A stretch of 64,000 nt of DNA from JABDMH01 sp964428345 (lineage in GTDB: Bacteria; Bacteroidota; Bacteroidia; Chitinophagales; Saprospiraceae): NCBI GenBank assembly GCA_964428345.1, contig CAYRYD010000020.1, positions 1-64,000 on the forward strand, in the 5' to 3' direction. A model generated the notes under the pieces. That model was not told where the DNA came from and did no database searches. It worked only from the letters and a program-made list of their open reading frames with translations. The translations under genes were made by a program, and so were the position numbers. Shown in pieces: positions 35,100-42,714 of this stretch (its first letter is position 1; each line of letters opens with the position of its first letter).

Positions 35100-36176
35100 T
35101 CAGAAACTCGGGCAGTAAACTCCCCGGTTCTCGCTGCCACAGATGGTATAGATAAGGGATAATTCAAAGGCTCCGTTGCCATTACTGGCGGTCTTCAGAT
35201 CGGATACATTCCAGTCATAGGAAAAACCAATGCCAAAGTTCTGATATTCAAAGCGGGTGGACAAAATCACCGCATCCGCTCCCAGACTGCTACTGGTGGT
35301 TCCGTTATCCGGTGACCCAAGCAGGTAATTGTTGACTAGTCTCAGCCAGGCTCCGATCTGAAAGGTATTGGACGTGTATTGGTCCTGCGCCAGTGTAAAT
35401 CGCAGACTGGTACCCAGGTTTAACAGGAAGGATGGTCCCTGTCGGAAAATCACAACCCCTGGTACAAGCCCCATATCGTTACCAATGGCAAACTCACCAC
35501 CTCCGTGAATGGTCAGTCTGGAGTAAATAGGTACAATCGAGTCCTGGGTAAAGCTAACATCAGGATTGTTGAGATGGTGAAACGCGGCACCGGCAAAAAA
35601 GCTGTTGTATTTATTGAGGACAGTAAACCACAATAGTCCGGCTGATACGTCGGCAAAGGTGAAATTATCTCTGGCCAGGGTTTCACCGGATGGTCTGGTC
35701 GGGTCAAAACCTCCATTGCCATCATGCTGACTGCCAAAGCGTAATTTCAGAAAATCGATGGATCGCTGGGATATCCCCGCATCGGCTCCCACGACCAGGT
35801 AATGGGCCAGGTCACGGTTTCCTCCCATCCGGCGACTGTAAGATCCGGAAAGTCTTGCCTGAAGCGTTTTAAAATCCGCTTCACCAGCTACATCTCCCCA
35901 CAATGTGCCACCGATCCCGAAATAGTCGTATCTCCCCACCGGTATCTTTCGATCATAAGAAGCCGAATACGTTGTAAATGCGTTGGACTTTAAGATACTT
36001 GCCCATTGGTTACGGTAATTGGCTACAAACCGGCTGTTGCAGTTCATGACTCCGGTCATAGCCGGATTCAGATTGAGCGGTGACATATAAAACTGGGAGA
36101 AATGAATGTCCTGGCTTATCAACCTATTTACACTAAGCAACAGCGCCAACCCGGCCAGTATAAGGTTCTTATTCAT
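35100..36176 (-). CDS. PorP/SprF-family outer-membrane protein
   Basis: 358 residues from the ATG at 36176 (the open frame extends further but MNKNLILAGLALLLSVNRLISQ is a good signal peptide). The mature N-terminus QDIHFSQFYMSPLNLNPAMTGVMNCNSRFVANYRNQWASI is the PorP/SprF family signature. The remainder is a strand-rich barrel (FTYSASYDRKIPVGRYDYFGIGGTLW and others), ending with NFGIGFSYDWNVSDLKTASNGNGAFELSLIYTI. Family members partner with large secreted proteins or the T9SS machinery. No SprB-like giant adhesin lies next to it. Confidence 0.9.
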   Translation of the reverse strand: MNKNLILAGLALLLSVNRLISQDIHFSQFYMSPLNLNPAMTGVMNCNSRFVANYRNQWASILKSNAFTTYSASYDRKIPVGRYDYFGIGGTLWGDVAGEADFKTLQARLSGSYSRRMGGNRDLAHYLVVGADAGISQRSIDFLKLRFGSQHDGNGGFDPTRPSGETLARDNFTFADVSAGLLWFTVLNKYNSFFAGAAFHHLNNPDVSFTQDSIVPIYSRLTIHGGGEFAIGNDMGLVPGVVIFRQGPSFLLNLGTSLRFTLAQDQYTSNTFQIGAWLRLVNNYLLGSPDNGTTSSSLGADAVILSTRFEYQNFGIGFSYDWNVSDLKTASNGNGAFELSLIYTICGSENRGVYCPSF

Positions 36177-36310
36177 ACGCAAGCTGATCTTACCTGAAAG
36201 TAAATCTAAGACATTTTTAGTGGCAATGGCCATCCAAATCCTTATTACAACGTATTTTGTCCACCAACATTACAATCATGGGCTTTTGTTTTTCTTAAAT
36301 CCGGCCCCCG

Positions 36311-37414
36311 TCAGATTCCAGATTCGTCATTTGTTTCTTTCCACAATGCGCCAAACTGATCAACCAGGATATTATCATAATGATCTGACCGTTCGAACAA
36401 ATACCGTAAAAGTTGCCTGCCGGTTTCTACATTCAGATACCGGTCATAAATGATCAGCGACAAAATGATGTCATTACCCCGCATACTGAATGAAAGGTGA
36501 TTCATTCGGTAATTTTCGTGCAAAAGGAATTCATAAATAGGACCAATGGTTTTTTTTGGCAACTGAGCCAGGAACGAATCTCCAATAATTAAGCCACTTT
36601 CTTCATGGTAGCTCAGGGTGATCCGGGCACTTCCTTCCTCAATCTGCCAGTGATTGGGTCCTACTCGCGCCAGTATAATCGGGTGATTCAGTGATTCCAG
36701 GATATCCTCGATGGTCTTGTTGACTCCAATGGGCTCGTAATCGTCTACCTGATGTGGCAATTCGATTCTGGCTCCGCAATGTGGACAATATTTGCCCTCT
36801 ACATTGCTTTCAAATACCAGGTTAGTGCAGGAATAGCACCGGGTGCCCGATTTCGATCCTCCAGCTTTAAATTCGTCAATCGTGTCCCTTAAATAACGGG
36901 CCGGTAATGAAAATCCAATATTGTTGCCATCCCGGATAATAAACGTATTCACTCCGGCAATTTTACCCGAAGCATTGATCAGTGGACCGCCGCTATTACC
37001 CGGATTAAGGGCCGCATCATGTTGAATGTAATGCAGATCACCTACCTGATGCTGCAGACTGGAGATGATGCCATTGGTCGCTGAAAGCTTTAATCCAAAA
37101 GGATGTCCAATTGCAATGACCTGTTCGCCCTCATGCAAGGGAGCAGGTTCCATCAACTGAACCTTGGGCAGGGTTTCTTCCGGAGCTTCGAGAAAAGCCA
37201 GATCATATTTGGGATCGGTATACATCACACTGACCAGTTGCTTTTTTAGCCGGCTTCCATCGATGACCACCTGCCGGTTGCCTCTCACCACATGTTCGTT
37301 GGTTACGATCAGGTGGAAATCCTGCAAATAAAATCCGGTTCCGGTACTGTAAGGAGTTGCAATCTGGATCAGTACCGGTTTATACTGTTCGATGATATCT
37401 GAGATCGGAACCAT
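36311..37414 (-). CDS. Cytosolic trypsin-like (S1C) protease with zinc ribbon and YbjN-like domain
   Basis: 367 residues, no signal peptide. Residues 10-185 are a trypsin-like domain with a full catalytic triad: H41 (VTNEHVV), D71 (YDLAFLE) and S141 (NPGNSGGP). Instead of the PDZ domains of HtrA/DegP there is a zinc ribbon at 193-213 (CYSC and CPHC) and a C-terminal domain (about 230-360, IEDILESLNHPIILARVGPNHW to YDNILVDQFGALW) that resembles the YbjN/type III secretion chaperone fold. The start codon overlaps the stop of the upstream 442-residue gene by 1 base (TGATG), so they are translationally coupled. The fold assignment of the C-terminal domain is inference; the triad is directly visible. 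Confidence 0.85.
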   Translation of the reverse strand: MVPISDIIEQYKPVLIQIATPYSTGTGFYLQDFHLIVTNEHVVRGNRQVVIDGSRLKKQLVSVMYTDPKYDLAFLEAPEETLPKVQLMEPAPLHEGEQVIAIGHPFGLKLSATNGIISSLQHQVGDLHYIQHDAALNPGNSGGPLINASGKIAGVNTFIIRDGNNIGFSLPARYLRDTIDEFKAGGSKSGTRCYSCTNLVFESNVEGKYCPHCGARIELPHQVDDYEPIGVNKTIEDILESLNHPIILARVGPNHWQIEEGSARITLSYHEESGLIIGDSFLAQLPKKTIGPIYEFLLHENYRMNHLSFSMRGNDIILSLIIYDRYLNVETGRQLLRYLFERSDHYDNILVDQFGALWKETNDESGI

Positions 37415-38742
37415 CAGGATGCTTTGGTTAGGTCAAGAGCAGCCATCATTTGCAGAAAACTGCCGGTAAAATGGACTTTGTCAGAAAAATTCAATAACCG
37501 AAGGTCTGGTTTAAATTTGGGATATTGACTTTTCCAGGTCTGTGTTATATAGTGGATTGCCTCGCGAATCTCGTTCTTATCGATTTTGTCGTCAGGAGTG
37601 ATATATGAAAGTTCAAACCCCAATTCCTTAAAATAGTCCATTTCCGTTACCTGATAATACAGCATAAACAGGTCCTTGTCGGGCTCGGGTAAACAGAAAT
37701 TAAAGAGTGCATGGCCAACGATATAACCGGGAACTGCCTGGGCAATTTCCGGATAACCATTTTCTGCAAACCATGCCATATTGACCAACTCACCCTCAAT
37801 CAGGTCTTTTAAAAGTTCGTGATTGGTGGTTCCCAGGATTCCAAAGGTCGAAATCGTGCGGTATAGCTCTCCGCTAATCTTATCATCCGGCCTTTCCTGC
37901 AGTAATTGCAGTTCCTTGATGATCAAATGGTTTTTTTGCTGGTTGTTCAAACCGTCGGAGGCAAAAAATATCCGGTGCATCCTTTCAAAGGCTTCCATGG
38001 TGTACCCTTCCGGCCGGATCAAGAAATCCAGTTTGTAAATGGTATCCAGCAATAAATAGGTAATCCCTCCGGCGTATTGCACCGGATTTAATTTACCCTC
38101 CCTTACATAACTCACAACATCCTGTATCTTTTGTCGCAGGAAGGCGAGTTTGATGTTCTTTTCTGATTCTGCGATGTCGATGATATGGGTCGTGTTGATG
38201 GGTCTGAGCATTTCAAATTCTTCAATCAGCAGATCATCCTGCTTGTCGGCGGCCAGGGCGATTTCCTTTAAACCATAGTATAGCTTGTAAGGTGAGGCAT
38301 CGAGCGTAATGCTGTCAAAAACAACGGTGATGTTCTGTTCTTCATCCAGGCCGTAACGACCGTACTGCAGATCATAGTTGCTTTCGATCAGTCTGCGCAT
38401 AAAACCGATACTGAGTTGATCTGCGCGGGCAATTTTACCTTCGGCTTTAAAGGTATGGGCGTTTGCAAACCCGGTAATCTTTTTTGATCCCTGCAGGATC
38501 GTGAATGTCAGATGTTCATCAGTCAGATCGTACGAAACATTTTCGCCCCGGTCATCCGCCAAATATTGGAAAAAGTAAGTGAAGCAATCAAAATAGCCAG
38601 CATTTTCGAAGGCCTCGACCGCCTTGTCCCAGGCATCATACCTGGACTCTGATTTATAGCTGTCGCTAAACCGGCCAAATTCGATGTCGGGCAGGGAGCG
38701 GGTTGGTTTTTTGTGATTAAAAAGACGGGAAATTAAACTCAT
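37414..38742 (-). CDS. Unknown protein coupled to the S1 protease, YbjN-like N-terminal part
   Basis: 442 residues, no signal peptide or transmembrane helix, acidic. I do not recognise a named family. Residues about 38-175 (WDKAVEAFENAGYFDCFTYF; LQYGRYGLDEEQNITVVFDSITL; YYGLKEIALAADKQDDLLIEEF) look like the YbjN/T3SS-chaperone fold, the same type of domain as at the end of the downstream protease. The rest (about 180-442) is mostly helical. It overlaps the protease gene by 1 base and is divergent from the GSCFA gene (53 bases between starts). A role as regulator, adaptor or substrate of the protease is the simplest inference. Confidence 0.6.
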   Translation of the reverse strand: MSLISRLFNHKKPTRSLPDIEFGRFSDSYKSESRYDAWDKAVEAFENAGYFDCFTYFFQYLADDRGENVSYDLTDEHLTFTILQGSKKITGFANAHTFKAEGKIARADQLSIGFMRRLIESNYDLQYGRYGLDEEQNITVVFDSITLDASPYKLYYGLKEIALAADKQDDLLIEEFEMLRPINTTHIIDIAESEKNIKLAFLRQKIQDVVSYVREGKLNPVQYAGGITYLLLDTIYKLDFLIRPEGYTMEAFERMHRIFFASDGLNNQQKNHLIIKELQLLQERPDDKISGELYRTISTFGILGTTNHELLKDLIEGELVNMAWFAENGYPEIAQAVPGYIVGHALFNFCLPEPDKDLFMLYYQVTEMDYFKELGFELSYITPDDKIDKNEIREAIHYITQTWKSQYPKFKPDLRLLNFSDKVHFTGSFLQMMAALDLTKAS

Positions 38743-38795
38743 CTGTCAGTGCCGGACTTCTGTTTTCTTAATGTGTAGCAGAAAAATAATAATTT

Positions 38796-39821
38796 ATGCT
38801 GCAAGAACAAGATTTTATAGTGAGTACCTTCTCTACCATAGTCAGAATGCCGGAAAGCAATTTTCGACTGAAGCGACAGGATGTCTTATTATCGATGGGT
38901 TCTTGCTTTGCCGAAGAAACCGGACATTTCTTCTGCCGGCACAAGTTCAATATGATGGTCAATCCACTGGGGATTGTCTTCAACCCTGTGTCACTGGCCA
39001 GGTCCATTCAGTGGATTTTGGAGAGAAAGACTTTTTCTCCCGATGATCCGATGCTCGTAAGTCATGACGGACTTTGGCATAGTCTGCTTCATCACGGTCG
39101 GTTTTCACGACTACTCAGGGAGGATCTGATCCGGTATATCGATATCTCCGTCCGGTCGGCTGCAGGGCATTTGGCGAAATCCGACTTTCTTCTGATCACC
39201 CTGGGTTCAGCTCATGCTTACCGGCACCTGCCATCGGATCAGATCGTTGCCAATTGTCACAAACTCCCGGCTGACCTTTTTCGACGGGAATTATTGTCCA
39301 TCGATGTCATCACAGAGTCGCTCAGTCAAATGCTGGAAGACCTCCGTAAGCATAATCCCGGAATCCGGGTTTTACTAACGGTCAGCCCGGTACGCTATCT
39401 TCGCGATGGTCTGGTTGAAAGCAACCGGAGCAAAGCACATCTCCTGGCGGCCGTGCATCAATTGATGGAGCTTTACCACTTTTGCTCTTATTTTCCCGCC
39501 TATGAAATGGTCATTGACGAACTGCGCGATTACCGGTTTTTTAAGGAGGACATGACCCATCCTACCACACAGGCGGTTGAATATGTGATGGAAAGGTTTC
39601 TCGATCACTATGCCGATGAGGAGGTCAGGCAACAGATCCGGAGTGTTGGTCATCTTCTGCGCTCGCTGAATCACCGGCCGATCCACTCCGGTAGTATAGC
39701 CTTCCGGGATTTTCTGATCTCATTGGAAAAGGAGCTGGTCAGCCTGAAGGGTCAATATCCCGGGCTTGATTTTAGCCGGGAGGAAGAGGAAATCAGGCAG
39801 GCCCGGCAGGCATTGTCTTAA
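38796..39821 (+). CDS. GSCFA-domain protein
   Basis: 341 residues. The family name motif appears as LLSMGSCFAEETGHFF (about 31-46), followed by NPLGIVFNPVSLARSI and LLITLGSAHAYRH, and later VSPVRYLRDG and HPTTQAVEYV, which resemble the blocks of GDSL/SGNH-like hydrolases (Ser in GSC, and a possible His in MTHPT). GSCFA proteins are common in Bacteroidota and alphaproteobacteria and act probably as esterases or acyltransferases of unknown substrate. No signal peptide. The gene is monocistronic. Confidence 0.88.
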   Translation: MLQEQDFIVSTFSTIVRMPESNFRLKRQDVLLSMGSCFAEETGHFFCRHKFNMMVNPLGIVFNPVSLARSIQWILERKTFSPDDPMLVSHDGLWHSLLHHGRFSRLLREDLIRYIDISVRSAAGHLAKSDFLLITLGSAHAYRHLPSDQIVANCHKLPADLFRRELLSIDVITESLSQMLEDLRKHNPGIRVLLTVSPVRYLRDGLVESNRSKAHLLAAVHQLMELYHFCSYFPAYEMVIDELRDYRFFKEDMTHPTTQAVEYVMERFLDHYADEEVRQQIRSVGHLLRSLNHRPIHSGSIAFRDFLISLEKELVSLKGQYPGLDFSREEEEIRQARQALS

Positions 39822-39891
39822 AGACCAGGTGTTTTTTGATAAAGGTAAAATGCCTGAATTTACAGGCCTAAAACTACTCTAAATCGAAGTA

Positions 39892-41076
39892 CTAACAGAG
39901 TTTTCTTACCTTGCTGCCAGAATCCAACAGACCTTCCTGATTGACAGTGATCAGGTTCAGGCCGGGGCTTTTTCCCTCCTCAATACTACCGTAGTAGTCT
40001 TCTACTCCAAGAGCCTGAGCTCCGTTCAGGGTAGCCCACCGAATCAGGGTTTCCAGCGGCACATAAGACTGGTAACGGGCAATCGTCTTCATCTCTTCCA
40101 GGATACTGAGCTGCCAGTTGGAGGTCAGACTATCCGTTCCCAGGCAAACAGCGGCATTTTCATTCAGAAAGATCTGGTAATTCGGTAGACGGTTTTCGAT
40201 ATACAGATTGGCATTGGGACAGGATACCCAGTAGGCTTTATTGTTCCATTCATGAACGACTCGGACGTCTTCGGAAGTGGTCATCGTGTTGTGTACAAAC
40301 AGATGCCGGTGCCTCGCATCGAGATTTTCGAGTGCATAGTGAACCGAACTTTTTCCCGAGGGCCGAAAGTGTTCAAAAGAAAATCCCAATTGACTGAAAA
40401 AGCGGAGAAATTCACCCTCTTTATTCCGGAACATGAGATCTTCTGCCGCTGTTTCCTGATTGTGGATACTCACTGTGACAATATCTTCATTTAACTGGTT
40501 GATCAGTTTGAAGAGCGTCTGACTGACTGAGTAAGGAGCATGAGGAACGGCACTCTTGCGGTGCCCGTCGGTGTTTTGGACCTGGTCATAGATTTTTCTG
40601 TAATCTCCGAAGTATTTCCCTGCCAGGTGGTCCTGCAGGAAATCGAACATCTCTACGAAGCTATAGTAAAAAAGGTCGCTGTTCTCCTTATGGGCAAAGG
40701 TATCCGCACGATTGCAAATATCACCGACAGCCACAATACCTTGCTGATACATTTCCCGATCGGCCTGATGGATAGCCTGATCGATCTCCTCAGGGTCGGC
40801 ATCTCTCATGGACACTACCCCTTCGATAAACTTCACCAACCCGGTACCGGTAGGTACTTTACCCTTCATGTGAGAAAGCTCTAAATGACAATGAGCATTT
40901 ACAAAGCCGGGTACGATGATTCCATCCAGTTTCTCAACGGTCACCGGATCGTGATCCCGGGTTGGGCCAATGGCCAGGATAGTACCCTTGTCATCAATGA
41001 CGACAACCCGGTCGGATACGGGGTCACCCAGATTGGTATAGATCTGCCGGGCACTGAATTTTCGGAACTGGGTCAT
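39892..41076 (-). CDS. Amidohydrolase, adenosylhomocysteine/chlorohydrolase deaminase-like
   Basis: 394 residues. Metal motif I is GFVNAHCHLELSHMKG (HxH), then SAVPHAPYSVSQTLF, VSIHNQETAAED, FVHNTMTT and a C-terminal LGTDSLTSNWQLSILEEM (metal Asp). This is the ATZ/TRZ/5'-methylthioadenosine or S-adenosylhomocysteine deaminase branch of the superfamily, which removes amino groups from purines or similar rings. The precise substrate is not determined. It is 9 bases downstream of the GbsR-type regulator gene and closes the operon with gcvT. Confidence 0.85.
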   Translation of the reverse strand: MTQFRKFSARQIYTNLGDPVSDRVVVIDDKGTILAIGPTRDHDPVTVEKLDGIIVPGFVNAHCHLELSHMKGKVPTGTGLVKFIEGVVSMRDADPEEIDQAIHQADREMYQQGIVAVGDICNRADTFAHKENSDLFYYSFVEMFDFLQDHLAGKYFGDYRKIYDQVQNTDGHRKSAVPHAPYSVSQTLFKLINQLNEDIVTVSIHNQETAAEDLMFRNKEGEFLRFFSQLGFSFEHFRPSGKSSVHYALENLDARHRHLFVHNTMTTSEDVRVVHEWNNKAYWVSCPNANLYIENRLPNYQIFLNENAAVCLGTDSLTSNWQLSILEEMKTIARYQSYVPLETLIRWATLNGAQALGVEDYYGSIEEGKSPGLNLITVNQEGLLDSGSKVRKLC

Positions 41077-41085
41077 CGTATGTGG

Positions 41086-41586
41086 TTAGCGGATCATTCG
41101 CAGGAAGCTGCTGACAAACCAGTCAGGATTGGTCTTGAGGAGGGAATTGAGGGTGGCATCGGCTTTAAGTGAAAAAAACTTGATATCCTTCAGGACCCGG
41201 CAAAATTCTGAAGATTCAGGACAATTTTCTTCAACACCATCATAGTGCTCCATTATTTCGAGCAGGGGTTCCAGTTCCTCCTTGCGCCGGTGAATTACAA
41301 TCTGCCGGAATACCTTGTACATGTCTTTTTCAGCGACGTAATATTCCTTCCGGCATCCATCCTGGCAATTCTTGTATACCAGACCCCATTCCACCAACGA
41401 TTTAAGATTCATGCAGGTGTTACCTCGGGAAATGTTGAGTGTCTCCATAATTTCATCGGAACAATAGGGCTTGGCCGAGATGAGCAGAAGTGCATGAATC
41501 TGACCCATGGTCTTGTTAATACCCCATTTGGTGGCTAATTCACCCCAGCGCTGGATAAAGGCAGATTTGGTTTTACTAAAACTCAT
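41086..41586 (-). CDS. GbsR/MarR-family transcriptional regulator
   Basis: 166 residues. MSFSKTKSAFIQRWGELATKWGINKTMGQIHALLLISAKPYCSDEIMETLNISRGNTCMNLKSLVEWGLVYK is the winged helix-turn-helix of the GbsR branch (about 15-75). The C-terminal half is helical, with conserved Cys in KNCQDGCRKEYY, possibly redox- or metal-sensitive. Family members sense choline or small ligands and repress neighbouring genes. It overlaps the end of gcvT by 4 bases (ATGA), so regulator, deaminase and gcvT are one transcript; autoregulation of this operon is likely. Confidence 0.88.
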   Translation of the reverse strand: MSFSKTKSAFIQRWGELATKWGINKTMGQIHALLLISAKPYCSDEIMETLNISRGNTCMNLKSLVEWGLVYKNCQDGCRKEYYVAEKDMYKVFRQIVIHRRKEELEPLLEIMEHYDGVEENCPESSEFCRVLKDIKFFSLKADATLNSLLKTNPDWFVSSFLRMIR

Positions 41587-42689
41587 TTTTTTAGAAATGG
41601 CAATTTTACGACAGTGGCTTTAATTCGTTTCTTTCCGGCTACAAAATATAGCTCGGTACCAATCCTGCTATACTCCTTTTTAACATATCCCATGCCAATT
41701 GGTCTTTCAAGGGTTGGACTAAAGGTTCCCGAGGTTACCCTTCCGATCACTTCTTCGGTTTCGTTTTCGATCAGGTAATCATGCCGGGGTACCCTCCGGT
41801 CATCGGTGGTAAACCCGATCAATCTACTAACAACCCCCGTCTCCTTTTGTTTGAGGAGGGCATCCCGGCCGATAAAATTTCCTTTGTCCAGTTTAGTGAT
41901 CCAGCCTAAACCGGCTTCAAGAAGTGAGGTTGTATCATCGACATCATTGCCGTACAGGCAATATCCCATTTCCAGCCTTAAGGTATCCCGGGCACCCAGT
42001 CCGGCCGGAACCAGTAATGATGGATCGGTACTGGCCAGCAATTTTTCCCAGATAGCTACAATGGCCTGATTTTCCGCATAGAGTTCAAATCCACCGGCGC
42101 CTGTGTATCCGGTAGCAGAAATGAGTACATTTGGCTGACCGGCAATATGACCTTTTCGGAAAGTATAGTACTCTATTTTCTTCAGATCCAGATCTGTCAG
42201 GGACTGCAGAATAGAGGTGGCTCCGGGCCCCTGTAAAGCCAGAAGGCCGGTCTGGTCAGAAATGTTGATCACCCGGGTATCAAACTTATTATGCCGGTTG
42301 ATCCAGTCCAGATCTTTCTGAATATTGGAAGCGTTGACCACCAGCATGAAAGCCTGCTCTCCCTCGTTGCATTGATCCTCATCGAGGCGGTATACCAGCA
42401 GATCATCGACCACCCCTCCAAGTTCGTTGGGCAAACTGCTGTACTGGGCCTCTCCCACGGCCAGTCTGGATGCATCATTGGAAGTAACCAGCTGGACCAG
42501 GTCCAGCGCCTGCTTTCCTTTGATGATAAATTCACCCATATGGGAGACATCAAAAAGGCCCGCTCTTTGCCGGACCATCTGATGCTCTTCTGATACAGAA
42601 GTGTACTGCAGAGGCATGTTGTATCCGGCAAAATCGGTCATCTTAGCCCCCAGCTGAATATGGTGCTGTGTTAATGGAGTCGGTTTCAT
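41583..42689 (-). CDS. gcvT: Glycine cleavage system T protein (aminomethyltransferase)
   Basis: 368 residues from the ATG at 42689 (the longer frame runs through the end of the HEAT-cyclophilin gene). It begins MKPTPLTQHHIQLGAKMTDFAGYNMPLQYTSV, the GcvT N-terminus, and has the folate-site elements FDVSHMGEFIIKG, ALQGPGA, ISATGYTGAGGFELY and GLGARDTLRLEMGYCLYGNDVDD, followed by the C-terminal barrel (VTSGTFSPTLERPIGMGYV). It transfers the methylene of the lipoyl-bound aminomethyl group to tetrahydrofolate. gcvP and gcvH are elsewhere. It lies 25 bases downstream of the HEAT-cyclophilin stop and overlaps the GbsR gene by 4 bases. Confidence 0.96.
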   Translation of the reverse strand: MKPTPLTQHHIQLGAKMTDFAGYNMPLQYTSVSEEHQMVRQRAGLFDVSHMGEFIIKGKQALDLVQLVTSNDASRLAVGEAQYSSLPNELGGVVDDLLVYRLDEDQCNEGEQAFMLVVNASNIQKDLDWINRHNKFDTRVINISDQTGLLALQGPGATSILQSLTDLDLKKIEYYTFRKGHIAGQPNVLISATGYTGAGGFELYAENQAIVAIWEKLLASTDPSLLVPAGLGARDTLRLEMGYCLYGNDVDDTTSLLEAGLGWITKLDKGNFIGRDALLKQKETGVVSRLIGFTTDDRRVPRHDYLIENETEEVIGRVTSGTFSPTLERPIGMGYVKKEYSRIGTELYFVAGKKRIKATVVKLPFLKK

Positions 42690-42714
42690 GGATTCGAATT
42701 TAAAGTTTTGAAGA

